The notes under the pieces were generated by a model that saw nothing but the letters and a program-made list of their open reading frames with translations, did not search any database and had not been told where the DNA came from. A program made the position numbers and the translations under genes. From Thermotoga petrophila RKU-1 (GTDB lineage Bacteria > Thermotogota > Thermotogae > Thermotogales > Thermotogaceae), in the NCBI RefSeq assembly GCF_000016785.1, contig NC_009486.1:1736001-1800000 (forward strand): a DNA stretch of 64,000 bases, in the 5' to 3' direction. Below are positions 10,722-19,315 of this stretch, piece after piece (position 1 is the first letter of the stretch; each line of letters starts with the position of its first letter).

Positions 10722-10750
10722 TTGCCTTTAGGCTACTAGAATGTTATAAT
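10722..10750 (+). promoter_or_regulatory. Strong promoter upstream of the BREX operon
   Basis: TTGCCT (10722-10727), a 17-bp spacer and extended -10 TGTTATAAT with TATAAT at 10745-10750. It is about 400 nt before brxP and fires into an interrupted small reading frame, so it may drive that gene, the BREX operon, or a long leader. Confidence 0.6.
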
Positions 10751-10752
10751 AA

Positions 10753-11034
10753 ATGAAAAAAAAGAACAAGGGATATCATCTGACAGTTGCGAATACTCTT
10801 GTTTGTGAATCAAAAAAAGGCTATAAAATGATAAACTCAAAACTTGGGAAAATCAGACAGATTAACTTGAAAGATTTGTTCTAGAAAGATAGAGACTTTT
10901 ATTTAAAGTGGAGTACTGAAACAATAAAAGTGGTTAGCAGTGTATTATTAAAAAAAAGACATAAAGTGATCCCTGGACAAAATTCATTGTTCGATTTTGT
11001 GAGATTACCCTTTGATTCTGTTGACGAGAAGTGA
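10753..11034 (+). pseudogene. Interrupted small ORF ahead of brxP, not recognised
   Basis: A 93-codon frame from ATG 10753 to TGA 11032-11034, broken by one in-frame TAG at 10882-10884 (codon 44). The protein reads naturally on both sides of the stop: GKIRQINLKDLF, stop, KDRDFYLKW. That stretch faintly resembles the GKYKG...DPxYLKW element found after some exonuclease domains, but I do not assign a family. Codon use is AT-rich like the island. The promoter overlaps its start, leaving almost no leader, so it may be a decayed BREX accessory gene. Confidence 0.4.
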
Positions 11035-11086
11035 ATATTTAGTTTCAGTCTTAGTTCTTTCTCTTGATTTTTTATTCCTTCATGAG

Positions 11087-11117
11087 TTCAGATATCTGAA
11101 AAATGTTAGATTATAAA
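11087..11117 (+). promoter_or_regulatory. Palindrome and -10 box ahead of brxP
   Basis: A 14-bp perfect palindrome TTCAGATATCTGAA (11087-11100) is followed by TATAAA at 11112-11117, with GGTGGAG and ATG 11153 downstream. The palindrome occupies the -35 position, so it could be an operator for a regulator of the BREX operon. No WYL or other BREX regulator gene is seen nearby. Confidence 0.4.
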
Positions 11118-11152
11118 CTCGTGGTCAAAAACAACAGTAAGGTGGAGAAAAG

Positions 11153-13324
11153 ATGTATAAAGTAACTTGGGATTGTGTTTCGAATGGTGTTTTGTTAGTG
11201 AATGATGCGAATGGTTCCAACGTTATAGCTCCGCCGCGTCCTGTTTTTTTTGAAGAATTAGATCTTTTGGGCTTTAATGAATTCTGGGAATACCCTAAAG
11301 CTCAAGAACCATTGCTCTGGGCTATTGGAAGAAGATATTACTATAAAGGGGAACTAGTAGCTGAGGCTAAAGGCGGAAACATATTTGAACCACCTGAAAT
11401 AATACTCATCGAAAAAGGACAAAATCTCAAGTTGGAACCAATAGATATTAAGAAGGTGATTGAAAAAAATAAAGAAGCTTTATTTGTGTTGGAGAATGAA
11501 GCTTTGGATTTTATAGAGCATACATATAAAGTTTACAAAAAAAAGGGATACCTATTTGCTGTGTCTTATAGTGGAGGAAAAGATTCACAGGTCGTATTAG
11601 ACCTTGTAACAAGAGTTGTACCTTGCGATGATTTAGTAGTTATCTTTTCAGACACCACAATGGAAATTCCGTATACATATGAAAATGTAGAAAAAACTAA
11701 AGAAGAGTATGAGAAACGATATCCTGGATTAAAATTTTACGTAGCAAAGCCACCGAAACCAATGATGGAGTTCTGGAAGGAATTCGGTCCGCCTAGTAGA
11801 GTTCATAGGTGGTGTTGTACTGTTGCCAAAACCGCACCTTTTATAAGAATCATCAAAGCGATTTTTGGAAAAACAGCAGGTGAGAATAGTAAAACTAAAT
11901 TGATTGTTTTTGATGGTATTCGCTCAGAAGAAAGCGCTCGACGCAGTAATTACCAGCGATTGGGGATAGAGGCAAAACATATTTTGCAAATTAATGCAGA
12001 AGTTATTAGAGACTGGAATACTTTAGAAGTGTTCTTGTACCTTTACTACAGAAACTTACGTATGAATAAAGGGTATAGATATGGTTTGAACAGAGTTGGA
12101 TGTTCTGTGTGCCCTTTTGCATCGGAATGGTCGGAGTACATTATATACAGTATGCATAGCGATCTTATTGATAAATATGTTAAAATATTAGAAAATTATA
12201 TAAATTACCTAGGCGTTGAAGATCCGATGAAAATTCAAGAGTACATAATCCAAGGACAATGGAAAAAAAGAGCAGGTGGGGAAGGAATTAACAGTAATGG
12301 AAAACACCTGGAATTGATCTCAGAAGATGGCAAATTGGTTGGTATAATTAGGAATACTAGAAATTCTAGCGAAAATTTTCTTGAATGGGTCAAAGTAGTA
12401 GGGGACATTTTCTATAAACACAGCCCAAACAATAAAACAGAAGGGGAAATAAAAGTTAGCAACAACACTCATCAATTTAATATATTAAAAAAACATAAAA
12501 ATGAGGTCGTTGAAATACAAACCGCCAATGATAAAGTATTTGAAAATAAAATCAAACGCATACTTTATAAAACCACTTATTGTGTTAATTGTGGTGCATG
12601 TGAAGCGGAATGTCCAACTAATGCATTGTATGTACTTCCTAGTGTCAAAATAGATGGTAATTTATGTACTCATTGTGGAAATTGCTTGTATTTTGTTGAG
12701 AAAGGGTGTTTAGTTGCAAAATCATTACAAATGGCAGAAGGTGGTAGGAATATGGGCAAAATGAGCAGAGATAGTAAATTAAAAGGATTTGGAAGATATT
12801 TGACTTTTGGTTTAAGAGATGATTGGTTAAGTGGCTTTTTAAATAATCCAGAAGAATGGTTTGCTGAGAATAATTTGGGCAACAAACAGATAGAAAGCAT
12901 GAAAGTCTGGTTATTAGATGCTGAACTCATAACTAAGGATAAATTACCCACTCCATTGGCGAAAAATATTAGGGAGATCTACTTACGACATAAAAACCTT
13001 GCTTGGGAATTGATTTGGGCAAATTTGTATTACAACTCACCAGTTTGTAGATTCTTTATTGAAAATATAGAGTGGAATGAAATTAAATCCGTAAAAGAAA
13101 TTACTGAAATGGTAGCAGAACTGGATAACACTATATCGGAAAGGACAATAAAGAGTGGTCTCTCTTCTCTGTTTAACACTTTTGAATTTTCTCCTTTAGG
13201 CAAAGAATTAAAGATAGGAATAATAGAAAAAGAGGGAAGGGAAAGATACGTAAAAAAATTGGCACAGACAATATTCACCCATTGTCGGTTGCATACAGCC
13301 TTTATAAGGCAGCAGAGCATGTAG
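11153..13324 (+). CDS. brxP: BrxP: PAPS-reductase-fold / ferredoxin / DUF4007 protein of type 4 BREX (frame broken)
   Basis: A 723-residue reading frame. Residues 130-345 are a PAPS-reductase/PP-loop domain with SGGKDS (140-145), RWCCTVAK (219-226), DGIRSEESARR and a later GCSVCPFASEW. Residues 475-515 carry two [4Fe-4S] motifs (CVNCGACEAEC and CTHCGNC). From about 545 the sequence is DUF4007-like (LTFGLRDDWLSGF). brxP defines type 4 BREX, and its chemistry is probably sulfur or nucleotide activation for DNA marking (inference). The last 21 residues are out of frame: DUF4007 resumes in the -1 frame at an A7 run (13252-13258) and continues to 13554, so the intact protein would be about 799 residues. 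GGTGGAG precedes the ATG. Confidence 0.85.
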   Translation: MYKVTWDCVSNGVLLVNDANGSNVIAPPRPVFFEELDLLGFNEFWEYPKAQEPLLWAIGRRYYYKGELVAEAKGGNIFEPPEIILIEKGQNLKLEPIDIKKVIEKNKEALFVLENEALDFIEHTYKVYKKKGYLFAVSYSGGKDSQVVLDLVTRVVPCDDLVVIFSDTTMEIPYTYENVEKTKEEYEKRYPGLKFYVAKPPKPMMEFWKEFGPPSRVHRWCCTVAKTAPFIRIIKAIFGKTAGENSKTKLIVFDGIRSEESARRSNYQRLGIEAKHILQINAEVIRDWNTLEVFLYLYYRNLRMNKGYRYGLNRVGCSVCPFASEWSEYIIYSMHSDLIDKYVKILENYINYLGVEDPMKIQEYIIQGQWKKRAGGEGINSNGKHLELISEDGKLVGIIRNTRNSSENFLEWVKVVGDIFYKHSPNNKTEGEIKVSNNTHQFNILKKHKNEVVEIQTANDKVFENKIKRILYKTTYCVNCGACEAECPTNALYVLPSVKIDGNLCTHCGNCLYFVEKGCLVAKSLQMAEGGRNMGKMSRDSKLKGFGRYLTFGLRDDWLSGFLNNPEEWFAENNLGNKQIESMKVWLLDAELITKDKLPTPLAKNIREIYLRHKNLAWELIWANLYYNSPVCRFFIENIEWNEIKSVKEITEMVAELDNTISERTIKSGLSSLFNTFEFSPLGKELKIGIIEKEGRERYVKKLAQTIFTHCRLHTAFIRQQSM
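13252..13258 (+). other. Slippery A7 heptamer (A AAA AAA) in brxP
   Basis: In the brxP frame the codons are GTA AAA AAA TTG. A -1 slip at this heptamer gives GTA AAA AAA ATT GGC, which continues smoothly into the DUF4007 C-terminus. The phase is exactly that of a canonical -1 slippery site. It may be programmed frameshifting, transcriptional slippage, a real one-base deletion or a sequencing error. Confidence 0.7.
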
Positions 13325-13554
13325 GAAGTAGGGATTTCACCGTATCGGAATTGTACGGCAAAGAATTCAAAGGAGGACCATATAAGTTATTTGGAATTTC
13401 AAAAGATAAATTAGAAAAAATTTTAAGGGGTCTTCAGGAAGATAAAGAGCAAATCTTAAGGGTAGATTTAATTGCCGACTTAGACAATATTTACTTGAGA
13501 GAGGACCTTTCATCTTTGGATATAGTAAGAATTGCAGAGGGGAAATTAAAATGA
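13282..13554 (+). CDS. C-terminal part of the BrxP DUF4007 domain in the -1 frame
   Basis: A 90-codon frame if begun at TTG 13282, but it is open further upstream and joins brxP at the A7 run. The residues (PLSVAYSLYKAAEHVG, FTVSELY, GGPYKLFGISKDKLEKILRG, then DLDNIYLREDLSSLD) are the conserved C-terminal half of DUF4007. It has no ribosome site of its own. The stop (13552-13554) overlaps the brxC ATG, as expected for an operon that once read through. Best read as the end of brxP and not a separate gene. Confidence 0.7.
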   Translation: MSVAYSLYKAAEHVGSRDFTVSELYGKEFKGGPYKLFGISKDKLEKILRGLQEDKEQILRVDLIADLDNIYLREDLSSLDIVRIAEGKLK

Positions 13555-16500
13555 GGTATGAAGAAATTATAGAATTAAATGATTACTTTCAACCGGTTTA
13601 TGATTTGGAAAATGAAATTGGAACATATTGGAAACAATTTATTCCTAATGAGAAATTTTATAAAATGCTATCGGAAACAATAAACTCACTTGAGAGTAGC
13701 AACCCTGAAGAAAGAAAATCGATATGGCTTCAGGGAGCTTATGGCACTGGAAAAAGCCACGCAACTGCTGTAGTAAAACACATTCTTTTCGATGAACTTG
13801 ATGAGATAAATGATTTCATCGAAAATCTAGAAGGGCAGATAAAGTTTAAAATAAAAAATTTCCGTAAAAATAATAGGGTTTTTCCGGTTATTTTAAAAGG
13901 AACATCTTCTGTTATTGATAATAGGACCCTTGCATTGGTACTTGAAAAAGCAACAAAAAATTCCTTAAAGAAAGAAGGAATCGAACTCACTACAAAAACC
14001 GATTTTGATAAAATAATCACAAAATTAAAAAGTGATGAGATAAATTGGGAAAGAGTTTTCAAAGGAACAGAGTTAGAGTTCTACGGGACCAAGGAAGATA
14101 TAATTTCTAAACTTCAACAAGGGGATGAATATATATTAACCAAGATAGAAGAGGCACTTTCACAAAAAAGCATTCACTTTTCTACTGAAAATATTGCAAA
14201 CTGGTTGGTAGAGGTAAGAAACGAACTAAAAGATAAAGGAATTGCAGATTATTTAGTAATTTATTGGGATGAATTCACCGGGATTTTGGAACTCCCTAAA
14301 TCTGGTCTATTATTGACGGAATTGCAGAATATAGCAGAACTATCTATCAATAAAGGTGTTTATTTGTTTGTTGTTGCCCATAGAAAACCCTATCAGACAA
14401 ATATTTCAAGAGATGATGTAGAGAAAGTTCTTGGAAGATTTAAAGTGTTGGATTATTCAATGGAGCCTGTAACTACTTACCACATTATCGACGCTGCTAT
14501 TAAGAAAAAAGATATGGACAGATTTATAAAAATCAAAGATGAATACATAGATTCAGTGAAACCTTTAATAGAAGAAATTACAGGAAGTGAAGGAACAAAA
14601 GTTCAAAAATCCTTAGAGAACCTTTTCCCTATCCATCCTTATACTGCATATTTAGCAACTTTTATAGGAAGAAATATTGGCTCTACAGAAAGGAGTATAT
14701 TCGAATTCCTTTATGGTAAGGCTGGAGCGGAAATCAGCTTCAAGAAATTCATAAAAGAAAATCCAGAAGAAAAAGGAAAGATATTTTTGACAGCAGATTA
14801 TCTCTGGGACTTTTTCTATGAAGAATTTGAAAGGATGGAAAGTGAAAAAGTTCATGCCGTGTTGGAAAAATATAAACTACATAAGAACTCTTTGGAAGAG
14901 AAAGGTGATGAATATTTATCTGTGTTTAAAGGAGTTCTTCTTCTAAACCTTCTTTACGGATTTGTGGAGGTTGGGGAATTTTCTCTTGTTGCTCCTTCCG
15001 AGAAGAACATAATAAATCTTTTTGCTGGTGTTATTAATCAGAAAGATTTAACTGTCATCCTATCATTCATTGATGAAAAGCAAATTATCAATAAAACACC
15101 AGATAACTTATACTTAATTACAAGCTCAAGTCTACACTCGAGAGAAGTTGAAACTGAGAAAAATAAGATAAAAAATGAATATGATACAATTGACAGAATA
15201 CTTAATGGAGAGCAAAAAAAAGAGCTACAAGACACGATTAGAGCTTCCGTAAATAGAGATGTTGAGTTCATAATAATGGACGCTAATTCAAAAGAATATC
15301 TAATAAGGAGTAAAATAGAAAAAGCCTTTAAAAAAGACCATGCAATTCACTTGTGTTTGTTTTTAGGAAAAAATGATCAAGAACTACAACAAATAAAAGA
15401 TATATTAAAGAGTATTTCTAATGATGACTTTAGAAATATAATTTTTGTTGTATCTGAAATAATTTTGGATAATAAAACATTCAATAGATTCATAGAGTAT
15501 AAAGCAAGGGCGATAGTTGCAGACAGACATAATTATACTGAAGAGAGAAGGATAAACGAGGAATATGCAAGGAAAATTATTGACGACTGGATCAACCAAG
15601 TAAAATCTGGATACATCGAGTGGTTTTTTCGGGATGAGACTGGTAAAGAACTGATGAATCAATTTAGTAGAAAGATAAACGAGGAATTGTCCAGAAAGAT
15701 ATTTTCCTATGGTTTAGAGAATATAGCTAGAACTCAAAAGAATAGAAACATTTGGACATACAAACGATCTAAAACTTCTGTCGAAATATTTTTATTCGCC
15801 AATAGTAGAGAGGATATAGAAGAAAAAACATCTGGAAGTCTAGAAAAATATTTACGAGAGATTATAAAAGATAACAACGGAGAATACATCGTAGATGCAA
15901 ATCTGAAAATAAAAGATGATGTTCCTGAAAATCATCCTCTAAAAAAGATGTATTTAGAAGTAAGAAAAGTCTTTGAAAAAGAAAAGAGCAACGGAGTGTT
16001 TAATCTAGGGGAAGCTCTAAGGTTCCTGACCAAACCACCATATGGGTTATACCTCAATATGGTTAGTATGGCGGCAATTAGCTTTTTAATGAGGGAATAC
16101 ATCGGTAAAATTTTTGAGGCGGGAACAGGAATACCAATTCAAAAAGAGGTAATGAGAGATAAAATACTAACCTTATTCGATTACTGGGGAGAAGGAACGC
16201 GTGGAGAAAAGTTGGAGGTTCGTTTTGGAACAAAAGATGAAGAACAACTTATTGAAATTCTGAAAGATTTGTTTAGACTTGAAGATGTTAGAAGTTTGAA
16301 TGATGCAAGGTGGAAAATTAGAGAATGGATTAAAAAACAAGGATTTCCGATATGGGTATTCAAATTCGCAGAGAATATAAATGAAAATACTAAAAAAGCT
16401 ATAGATACCATTTTTGAGCTCATTCAATCAATTGATAGAGAGCTCACACATGAAAAGATAAAGGATTATCTAAATACCATAGAGGGCTTAGAGTATGATC

Positions 16501-16922
16501 TTAGCAATTTAATAATCCGAGAGAATCCGAAAGAGATGTTTAAAAAGTGGTTGAAAAGTATTGAAGGAATTGAAATTTCGTCCGAGGATATAGAAGAGGT
16601 TATAGACTACATTAGAAAAAATATGCAAGAAGAGGTTGCTTCTTGGACAGAAGGCAAAGTTAGAGAAAAGGTTAAAGATTGGAAACTTAAAGAATTACTT
16701 AAAAACCAGCAAAAAGAATCGAGAAGCCCTAAGCAGGGTAATGAAACAGCCACCCCCCGAAATAATTCAATATCTGAAGAAAAGGTGGAGGATATTAAAC
16801 AGGATATTAAACAACAAATCGAAAGCTGTTCCGCAGAGAAGATCAGAGAAATTTTAATTAAACTGATAGACAAACACCCCGAAATCGTAAAAACAATTAA
16901 AGAATATCTGGAGGAGGATTAA
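13551..16922 (+). CDS. brxC: BrxC: large P-loop ATPase of BREX
   Basis: A 1123-residue ATPase. Walker A is GAYGTGKSH at 62-70 and a Walker B-like region is LVIYWDEFTGI near residue 240. The rest is long, charged and helical, as in BrxC/PglY proteins. The start ATG overlaps the stop of the brxP second frame, and the gene ends in TAATG overlap with pglZ, so the four genes are one operon. BrxC is essential for BREX restriction and modification (family knowledge) and is thought to form an ATP-dependent DNA-bound assembly with PglZ. AT-rich codon use matches the rest of the island. Confidence 0.9.
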   Translation: MRYEEIIELNDYFQPVYDLENEIGTYWKQFIPNEKFYKMLSETINSLESSNPEERKSIWLQGAYGTGKSHATAVVKHILFDELDEINDFIENLEGQIKFKIKNFRKNNRVFPVILKGTSSVIDNRTLALVLEKATKNSLKKEGIELTTKTDFDKIITKLKSDEINWERVFKGTELEFYGTKEDIISKLQQGDEYILTKIEEALSQKSIHFSTENIANWLVEVRNELKDKGIADYLVIYWDEFTGILELPKSGLLLTELQNIAELSINKGVYLFVVAHRKPYQTNISRDDVEKVLGRFKVLDYSMEPVTTYHIIDAAIKKKDMDRFIKIKDEYIDSVKPLIEEITGSEGTKVQKSLENLFPIHPYTAYLATFIGRNIGSTERSIFEFLYGKAGAEISFKKFIKENPEEKGKIFLTADYLWDFFYEEFERMESEKVHAVLEKYKLHKNSLEEKGDEYLSVFKGVLLLNLLYGFVEVGEFSLVAPSEKNIINLFAGVINQKDLTVILSFIDEKQIINKTPDNLYLITSSSLHSREVETEKNKIKNEYDTIDRILNGEQKKELQDTIRASVNRDVEFIIMDANSKEYLIRSKIEKAFKKDHAIHLCLFLGKNDQELQQIKDILKSISNDDFRNIIFVVSEIILDNKTFNRFIEYKARAIVADRHNYTEERRINEEYARKIIDDWINQVKSGYIEWFFRDETGKELMNQFSRKINEELSRKIFSYGLENIARTQKNRNIWTYKRSKTSVEIFLFANSREDIEEKTSGSLEKYLREIIKDNNGEYIVDANLKIKDDVPENHPLKKMYLEVRKVFEKEKSNGVFNLGEALRFLTKPPYGLYLNMVSMAAISFLMREYIGKIFEAGTGIPIQKEVMRDKILTLFDYWGEGTRGEKLEVRFGTKDEEQLIEILKDLFRLEDVRSLNDARWKIREWIKKQGFPIWVFKFAENINENTKKAIDTIFELIQSIDRELTHEKIKDYLNTIEGLEYDLSNLIIRENPKEMFKKWLKSIEGIEISSEDIEEVIDYIRKNMQEEVASWTEGKVREKVKDWKLKELLKNQQKESRSPKQGNETATPRNNSISEEKVEDIKQDIKQQIESCSAEKIREILIKLIDKHPEIVKTIKEYLEED

Positions 16923-19315
16923 TGAAAATAGAGAACTTTTATTCTCTTGAAAAATTATACGATAGAATAAAACAGGATAAAAATTCTAAAAGAATCTCTG
17001 ACAGGAGGTTTCCAATAAGGCTTATCTTCATTAATTCTTTCGAAGAATTACAAGAAATTATTAGATTTCTGAAGGATGATTGTGGTGCTGAAAGTAAAGA
17101 AATAACGGAACTTCTATCTAGCAAAGATCAATGGCTAACACCAAATGAAATAGTAAATTGGATAAAGGGAATATATAACAATGCTGTCGTAACCTCGCTC
17201 TCAGAATTTTTGAGATTTCAAAATAAAGAAAATTTTTATATAACTTTAAAAAAATTAACTGAAATCGAAACACAAAATAATATAAGAATTTATATACCAT
17301 TAGTTGGATTATGTGAAAGATTTAAACAAGAGTTCTGGACAAATTTTTACAGAAAGGAAGAATGGGCACCGATTTGGAAGTTAGAAAGCCATTCTCAAAA
17401 AATAATTATATATCAAATAAATTTTGAATTAAATTATGAAAATCTTTTTCTGCCAGAAAACTTTGAAATAGTACTTACCACTGAAGAATGGCTAAATGTT
17501 TGGAAAAAGGGAAACATGAAAGGTATTCTATCCTTGTCTAAATCTTTGTCATGCTTTTATAAAAATTTTCTCCCAGATCAAGTATTTGAATTGAGAGAGA
17601 TTTCAAACCAAAAAGAATTTCTTAAAGATATTTTTGAAATCAATGTTCCGATAGAGTTTAAAGATGATGAAAAGGAGTTTTGGAATGAACTCATAAAAGA
17701 AGCAGTTAGATATAATCAAAAAGGACTAACTATAGAGAATATATTTTTGAGTCATTTTAATCTTGGAAGCGCAGAAAAATTAACATCTGAAGAATTTCTT
17801 GATCGCTATTTAAGAACTAATGAACATTATGAAAGGTGGCTAATTAGAAATTTTTTGTTATCTTTAGGTAAGTTTAAATCTTCTTATTTATACAAATGTT
17901 TCGAAAGATTAGGGGAATTAAAAGAAAAGGATTTGATAGAAAAGTTATGGTTAGAAATATTTAACTTACCTTTCGAAACACTAACTGAAGATATTTTTTC
18001 CGAGAGAAGAGAATTTTTAAATTTCATACATAAGAAACTCAATATATCAGCTCAATTCATAGAAAGAAAACTCGATAATGCGCTTGATAACATAAAAAGT
18101 TATCCATTAAAGAAAAAACTCAAATATTTGACCAACATAACATTTATTGAAAGAAGATATATTATTTCCGAATTAAAAAACACTAATATTAATATTCAAG
18201 AAATTATTCCTGATCTAAAAAGAGTTTATCCAGAATTAGCATATTATCTGGATTGGGACTTAATAAAGCCCGATAATGAAGTGGATAATTGGATACTTGA
18301 ATACTTTAAAAAGTACAACTGTTCGAAAATAAGGCATACTAAATCTCAAAAAATAGAAGAATTAATTAGTAACAAAAACAAAGATAAGTCTACTTTTTCG
18401 AATTGGTATTATTCTTTGCCTAAAGCAGAAATAGCAAAAGATTTCAAATATGTGTGGATAGATGGATTGGGAGCTGAGTGGTTTCCGTTAATAGTTAATC
18501 TACTTAACAAATATGGCAAAGAGAACGGAAAAATTATAAAAAAGAAAATGCTTACACGAGTCAATTTGCCAAGCATTACAAAATGCAATAGATATGAATT
18601 TGAAAGAATTGAAGATTTAGATAATCATATACATAACCAAAAATCATATAATTATCCAGATGATTTAATCAAAGAAATTGAACTTATAGAAGAAATTGTG
18701 AAGAAAATTATGGAAATGCCGGACGATAGAATATGTATTGTTTCAGATCATGGATTCAGTTTTTTGTGTTTGAAGGATTTTGATAACTTCAAAAGATTCA
18801 ATTTTTCAAACGCCGAACATGAGGGAAGATACATGTGGATTGACAAGATAGATTATAAAGATGACGAATATTTTATTGTTTGGAATGTTGATGAAGGAAA
18901 TTGCCGGGATAGAAAAGTCCTTGTGGCATTGAAACATGTGTCATTAAATAACACTCCTTATAGAGAAGTCCATGGAGGTGCCACGCCTGAAGAAGTTTTG
19001 GTGCCTTATATTGTAATAGAAACTGAAAAAAATAAAGATGAAATTAAATATAAAATTGAACTTACTGATCCTGAGGTATGGATAACCAATCCTGTAGTTC
19101 AATTCAAAATATATCCACAACCTTCGTATATTCCTGAAGCTTTCTTCAATGAACAATTATTGAATATGTCGTACGAGAAAGAGAATGATATCTATAAAAT
19201 AGATCTAAAAGGTTTAAAAGCTGGGACATACACGATAATGTTGAAGATAGGGGATATGAACTATCAAATAAATGTAACTATCAGAGGAGGATTTAAAGAG
19301 AGGGATCTTTTATGA
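16922..19315 (+). CDS. pglZ: PglZ: alkaline-phosphatase-superfamily protein of BREX
   Basis: A 797-residue protein. The N-terminal 500 residues are a poorly conserved helical region. The PglZ domain follows, with metal-binding motifs WIDGLGAEW (about 512), CIVSDHGF (about 605) and HGGATPEEVLVPY (about 683), the alkaline phosphatase/phosphodiesterase fold. The C-terminal about 90 residues look like a beta-rich Ig-type domain. Start and stop overlap brxC and brxL, so translation is coupled. PglZ is the one component found in every BREX type; its exact reaction is not settled. Confidence 0.9.
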   Translation: MKIENFYSLEKLYDRIKQDKNSKRISDRRFPIRLIFINSFEELQEIIRFLKDDCGAESKEITELLSSKDQWLTPNEIVNWIKGIYNNAVVTSLSEFLRFQNKENFYITLKKLTEIETQNNIRIYIPLVGLCERFKQEFWTNFYRKEEWAPIWKLESHSQKIIIYQINFELNYENLFLPENFEIVLTTEEWLNVWKKGNMKGILSLSKSLSCFYKNFLPDQVFELREISNQKEFLKDIFEINVPIEFKDDEKEFWNELIKEAVRYNQKGLTIENIFLSHFNLGSAEKLTSEEFLDRYLRTNEHYERWLIRNFLLSLGKFKSSYLYKCFERLGELKEKDLIEKLWLEIFNLPFETLTEDIFSERREFLNFIHKKLNISAQFIERKLDNALDNIKSYPLKKKLKYLTNITFIERRYIISELKNTNINIQEIIPDLKRVYPELAYYLDWDLIKPDNEVDNWILEYFKKYNCSKIRHTKSQKIEELISNKNKDKSTFSNWYYSLPKAEIAKDFKYVWIDGLGAEWFPLIVNLLNKYGKENGKIIKKKMLTRVNLPSITKCNRYEFERIEDLDNHIHNQKSYNYPDDLIKEIELIEEIVKKIMEMPDDRICIVSDHGFSFLCLKDFDNFKRFNFSNAEHEGRYMWIDKIDYKDDEYFIVWNVDEGNCRDRKVLVALKHVSLNNTPYREVHGGATPEEVLVPYIVIETEKNKDEIKYKIELTDPEVWITNPVVQFKIYPQPSYIPEAFFNEQLLNMSYEKENDIYKIDLKGLKAGTYTIMLKIGDMNYQINVTIRGGFKERDLL

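Noticed and set aside
11153-13554. brxP as a DndC-type phosphorothioation enzyme
   Set aside because: The PAPS-reductase domain is shared, but no dndB, dndD, dndE or ssp genes are present and the brxC-pglZ-brxL partners define type 4 BREX.
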